A stretch of 64,000 nucleotides of DNA, from assembly GCF_947503875.1 (NCBI RefSeq), contig NZ_CANNFH010000004.1, forward strand, positions 186,001 through 250,000. Direction: 5' to 3'. This DNA is from an uncultured Polaribacter sp. GTDB taxonomy: Bacteria; Bacteroidota; Bacteroidia; Flavobacteriales; Flavobacteriaceae. The position numbers were made by a program, and so were the translations under genes. Under the pieces are notes generated by a model. The model was given only the letters and a program-made list of their open reading frames with translations, did not search any database and was not told the origin of the DNA. This document shows positions 61,533 through 64,000 of this stretch, piece by piece; position 1 is the stretch's first letter; each line of letters opens with the position of its first letter.

Positions 61533-64000
61533 ATGGAGGCATTCAACAGTATTAAGAAAAAATTACACCAGTTTACTAGAAAATACTATGTAAACGAACT
61601 TATAAAAGGAACAATTTTGTTTCTTTCTTTGGGATGTTTATATCTATTTTTTACACTATTTTTAGAGTATTTTTTATGGTTAAAACCAACAGCAAGAACC
61701 ATTTTATTTTGGTTATTTATTGGTGTAGAGTTGTTTTTGTTAATTCGTTTTATAGCCATACCCATTTTTAAGTTATTTGGTTTAAGAAAAGGGATTTCTT
61801 TAGAAGCTTCTTCCAAAATTATTGGTGCACATTTTCCAGAGGTAGAAGACAAACTTTTAAACGTTTTACAGCTTCAAGAAAATTCAAATCAGTCAGATTT
61901 ATTAATGGCAAGTATCAATCAAAAATCACAAGAATTACAACCCATACCTTTTGTAAAAGCAATTGATTTCAAAAAAAATAGGCACTATTTAAAATATACA
62001 ATTGTACCTGTTTTAATTTGGTTAATTACATTATTTACAGGAAATAACGGTGTTTTTACAGAAAGTTTAGAACGCGTTGTAAACCATAGAACTGCATACA
62101 TACCACCAGCGCCTTTTTCTTTTAATTTGTTAAATAACAATTTACAAGTAATTCAAGGAAAACCACTTACTGTAAACTTTGAAGTTTTGGGAAATGTGTT
62201 GCCAGCAGAAGCCAAAATTATATATGACAACCAACAATATTTTTTACAAAATAAAGGGAATGGTTCTTTCTCTTACACATTTATTGATGTGCAAAAACCG
62301 CTAAACTTTTTTGTTAAAGCCAATAATGTGCAGTCTTTACCATATCAAATTAAGGTAATTGGTACGCCAACAATTAACAATATTACTTTAAATTTAAAGT
62401 ACCCATATTACGTAGGTAAACGTAATGAAACCATACAAAATTCGGGTAATTTGTTGGTACCAGAAGGTACTCAGATTACTTGGAAGGTAAACACCACAAA
62501 AACTACAGAAGTTGTTTTTATAGAGAATCAACAGAGAGAAGCATTTGCGAAAGAGGATAAAGGTGTTTTTCGTTTTAAAAAACGAATTAGAAATGCGTTA
62601 AATTACAACATAGCTTCTTCAAATGACAATTTAAAAGAGTATGAGCGTCTTCAATTTTCTGTTAATGTTTTAAAAGATGAGTTGCCAGAAATATCAGTAG
62701 AAACAAATATGGATTCTATTGCTAGAGGAGCAGCACAATTTGCAGGTCAAATTTCTGATGATTATGGAATAAGGAAATTGCAATTGGTGTATTACGATGA
62801 GAATAATCCGCAGAATACAAAAAGCTACAACCTAGAAATTTCTAAGGCAAATGTACAAACGTTCTTCTATAATTTTCCTGAAGGATTAGATTTACAAAAA
62901 GGTACAAATTACCAGTTCTATTTTGAGGTTTTTGATAATGATGCAGTAAATGGAAATAAAAAAGCAAGGAGTAAAGTTTTTAATTACCGTCAAAAAACCA
63001 ATCAAGAAATTGAAGAAGAGTTAATAAAGGAACAAAGAAATACGATTAATAGTTTAGAGTCTTCCATTAAAAAACAGCAAAAGCAGCAACAAGATTTAAA
63101 TAAAATGCAGCAAGAATTGCAGAAAAAAAAGAATTTAAGTTGGAATGATAAAAAGAAGGTAGAAAGTTTTATAAAACGTCAGGAGAATTATAAAAAAATG
63201 ATGCAGCGTCAAACAGATCAGTTGCAAGAAAATTTAGACGAGAAAACAGAGAAAAACGAGAATCTTCAGCAGAAAAAAGAAGAGTTAAAAAAGCGAATTG
63301 AAGAGCTAAAAAAGACAGATAGACAGCAAAAATTGTTGGATGAAATTGCCAAGATGGCTGAAAAGCTAAACAAAGAAGAATTGGTAAAAAAAGCCAAAGA
63401 ACTGGCGCAACAGAATAAACAACAGCAAAGAAGTTTAGAGCGCATGTTAGAGTTAACCAAGCGTTTTTATGTAGAGCAAAAAACAATGCAAATTGCTGGT
63501 AAGTTAGAAGAATTGGCAAAGAAACAGGAAGAGTTAGAGAAAAAAGAAGAAGCAACTTTAGAAGAACAACAAAAGATTAATGACGAATTTAAAGAGCTTA
63601 AAAAAGAGTTAGAGGAGTTGGCAAAAGATAATGAAAAATTGAAAGAGCCAATGGATTTGCCAGATGTTGAAGATGAAAAAGAGGCAATTGATGAAGAGTT
63701 GGAAAAATCTGAAGATAATTTACAAAAGCAAGATAAAAGTTCTGCTAAGAAAAGTCAGAAAAAAAGCGCTCAAAAAATGAAAGAGATGAGTGCAAAAATG
63801 CAAAAAGCCATGGAGGCTGCAGCAGGAGAATCTATGGAAGAAAACATGGAAGACTTGCGTAAAATTTTAGAAAATTTAGTCACGTTTTCTTTTAAACAAG
63901 AGAATTTGGTGAATAAATTTGAAGAGATTTCCACAACACATCCGGACTTTGGAAAAGACTTAAAAAGTCAGAATGACATTAGAACTTATTTTGAACATAT
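61533..64000 (+). CDS. DUF4175-family membrane/coiled-coil protein (partial, 3' end outside window)
   Basis: 822 residues are visible from the ATG at 61533 (MEAFNSIKKKLHQFTRKYY). Two membrane helices at about 23-50 and 58-82 and another near 155-170, a beta-rich periplasmic-type region (about 190-480), then a very long Lys/Glu/Gln-rich coiled coil (about 490-760). Matches the large Bacteroidetes DUF4175-type proteins of about 1100 residues. Function unknown; a role in envelope mechanics or with VWA proteins is a guess. The frame continues past the right edge. Confidence 0.75.
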   Translation, partial: MEAFNSIKKKLHQFTRKYYVNELIKGTILFLSLGCLYLFFTLFLEYFLWLKPTARTILFWLFIGVELFLLIRFIAIPIFKLFGLRKGISLEASSKIIGAHFPEVEDKLLNVLQLQENSNQSDLLMASINQKSQELQPIPFVKAIDFKKNRHYLKYTIVPVLIWLITLFTGNNGVFTESLERVVNHRTAYIPPAPFSFNLLNNNLQVIQGKPLTVNFEVLGNVLPAEAKIIYDNQQYFLQNKGNGSFSYTFIDVQKPLNFFVKANNVQSLPYQIKVIGTPTINNITLNLKYPYYVGKRNETIQNSGNLLVPEGTQITWKVNTTKTTEVVFIENQQREAFAKEDKGVFRFKKRIRNALNYNIASSNDNLKEYERLQFSVNVLKDELPEISVETNMDSIARGAAQFAGQISDDYGIRKLQLVYYDENNPQNTKSYNLEISKANVQTFFYNFPEGLDLQKGTNYQFYFEVFDNDAVNGNKKARSKVFNYRQKTNQEIEEELIKEQRNTINSLESSIKKQQKQQQDLNKMQQELQKKKNLSWNDKKKVESFIKRQENYKKMMQRQTDQLQENLDEKTEKNENLQQKKEELKKRIEELKKTDRQQKLLDEIAKMAEKLNKEELVKKAKELAQQNKQQQRSLERMLELTKRFYVEQKTMQIAGKLEELAKKQEELEKKEEATLEEQQKINDEFKELKKELEELAKDNEKLKEPMDLPDVEDEKEAIDEELEKSEDNLQKQDKSSAKKSQKKSAQKMKEMSAKMQKAMEAAAGESMEENMEDLRKILENLVTFSFKQENLVNKFEEISTTHPDFGKDLKSQNDIRTYFEH

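Noticed and set aside
1..64000. tRNA, rRNA, CRISPR arrays, riboswitches
   Set aside because: No cloverleaf, rRNA, regularly spaced repeats or known riboswitch cores were recognised by eye; a covariance-model scan could still find one.

Overview
This is a low-GC, marine-type Flavobacteriaceae chromosome segment (Polaribacter- or Tenacibaculum-like by feel; the genus is inference). The evidence is the protein families (IPExxxVDY protein, GIN-domain protein, DUF4175 protein, Bacteroidetes-type SdhCAB, lipoproteins with a short SC/AC lipobox), promoters of the Bacteroidetes form TAnnTTTG, the near absence of Shine-Dalgarno sequences and several TTG starts. No rRNA, tRNA, CRISPR array, complete insertion sequence or prophage was seen.

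Layout. 1-1839: a minus-strand copper-type cluster of a small CxGxCH protein, an MbnP-family lipoprotein and a di-haem MbnH/cytochrome-c-peroxidase-type protein cut by the window edge. 1975-9903: hydrolase, Xaa-Pro aminopeptidase, RhlE-type helicase, a large Asp-box propeller protein and a DUF6973-type protein. 10049-13552: the sdhCAB operon. 13701-15640: a small accessory island with an XRE regulator, a C-terminal remnant of a beta-barrel protein, an ATPase gene with an in-frame TAG, and a toxin-antitoxin pair whose antitoxin also carries an in-frame TAG. 15704-22251: RNase H, purN, acpP-fabF-rnc, IPExxxVDY, pyk. 22318-27283: a minus-strand five-gene cluster built around a type III polyketide synthase with its own ketosynthase, dehydratase, methyltransferase and flavin oxidoreductase. 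I know of no assigned product, and it is the best candidate for an undescribed pathway here. 27352-45632: dinB, hydrolase, two LysE-like proteins, gdhA, pheS, an NhaC antiporter, tandem TerB-like genes, glpD, gpsA, an MFS transporter and dut. 45693-47558: a PspC mini-protein, a HigBA pair, a lipoprotein and repeats. 47559-64000: recA, an epimerase, hydrolase, pseudouridine synthase, rpiB, a 1.2 kb AT-rich non-coding stretch, rnr, a YbjQ pseudogene, a GIN-domain protein, tatA, YbjQ plus SPFH, gltX, a barrel protein and a DUF4175 protein cut by the window edge.

Much of the non-coding DNA is repetitive. There are 14 copies (whole or half) of a palindromic element with ends like GTCATTTCGA and GAGAAATCT, two copies of a 161-162 bp MITE-like element with terminal inverted repeats, two copies of a hairpin element whose stem shows a compensatory change, a 54-bp direct repeat beside recA, and heptad-rich hairpins placed just before start codons (sdhB and the small ORF after pheS).

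Most genes are core metabolism and information processing. The sdh operon feeds the respiratory chain, acpP-fabF supplies fatty-acid synthesis, glpD and gpsA work at opposite ends of glycerol-3-phosphate metabolism, and dinB, recA, dut and rnhA serve DNA maintenance.
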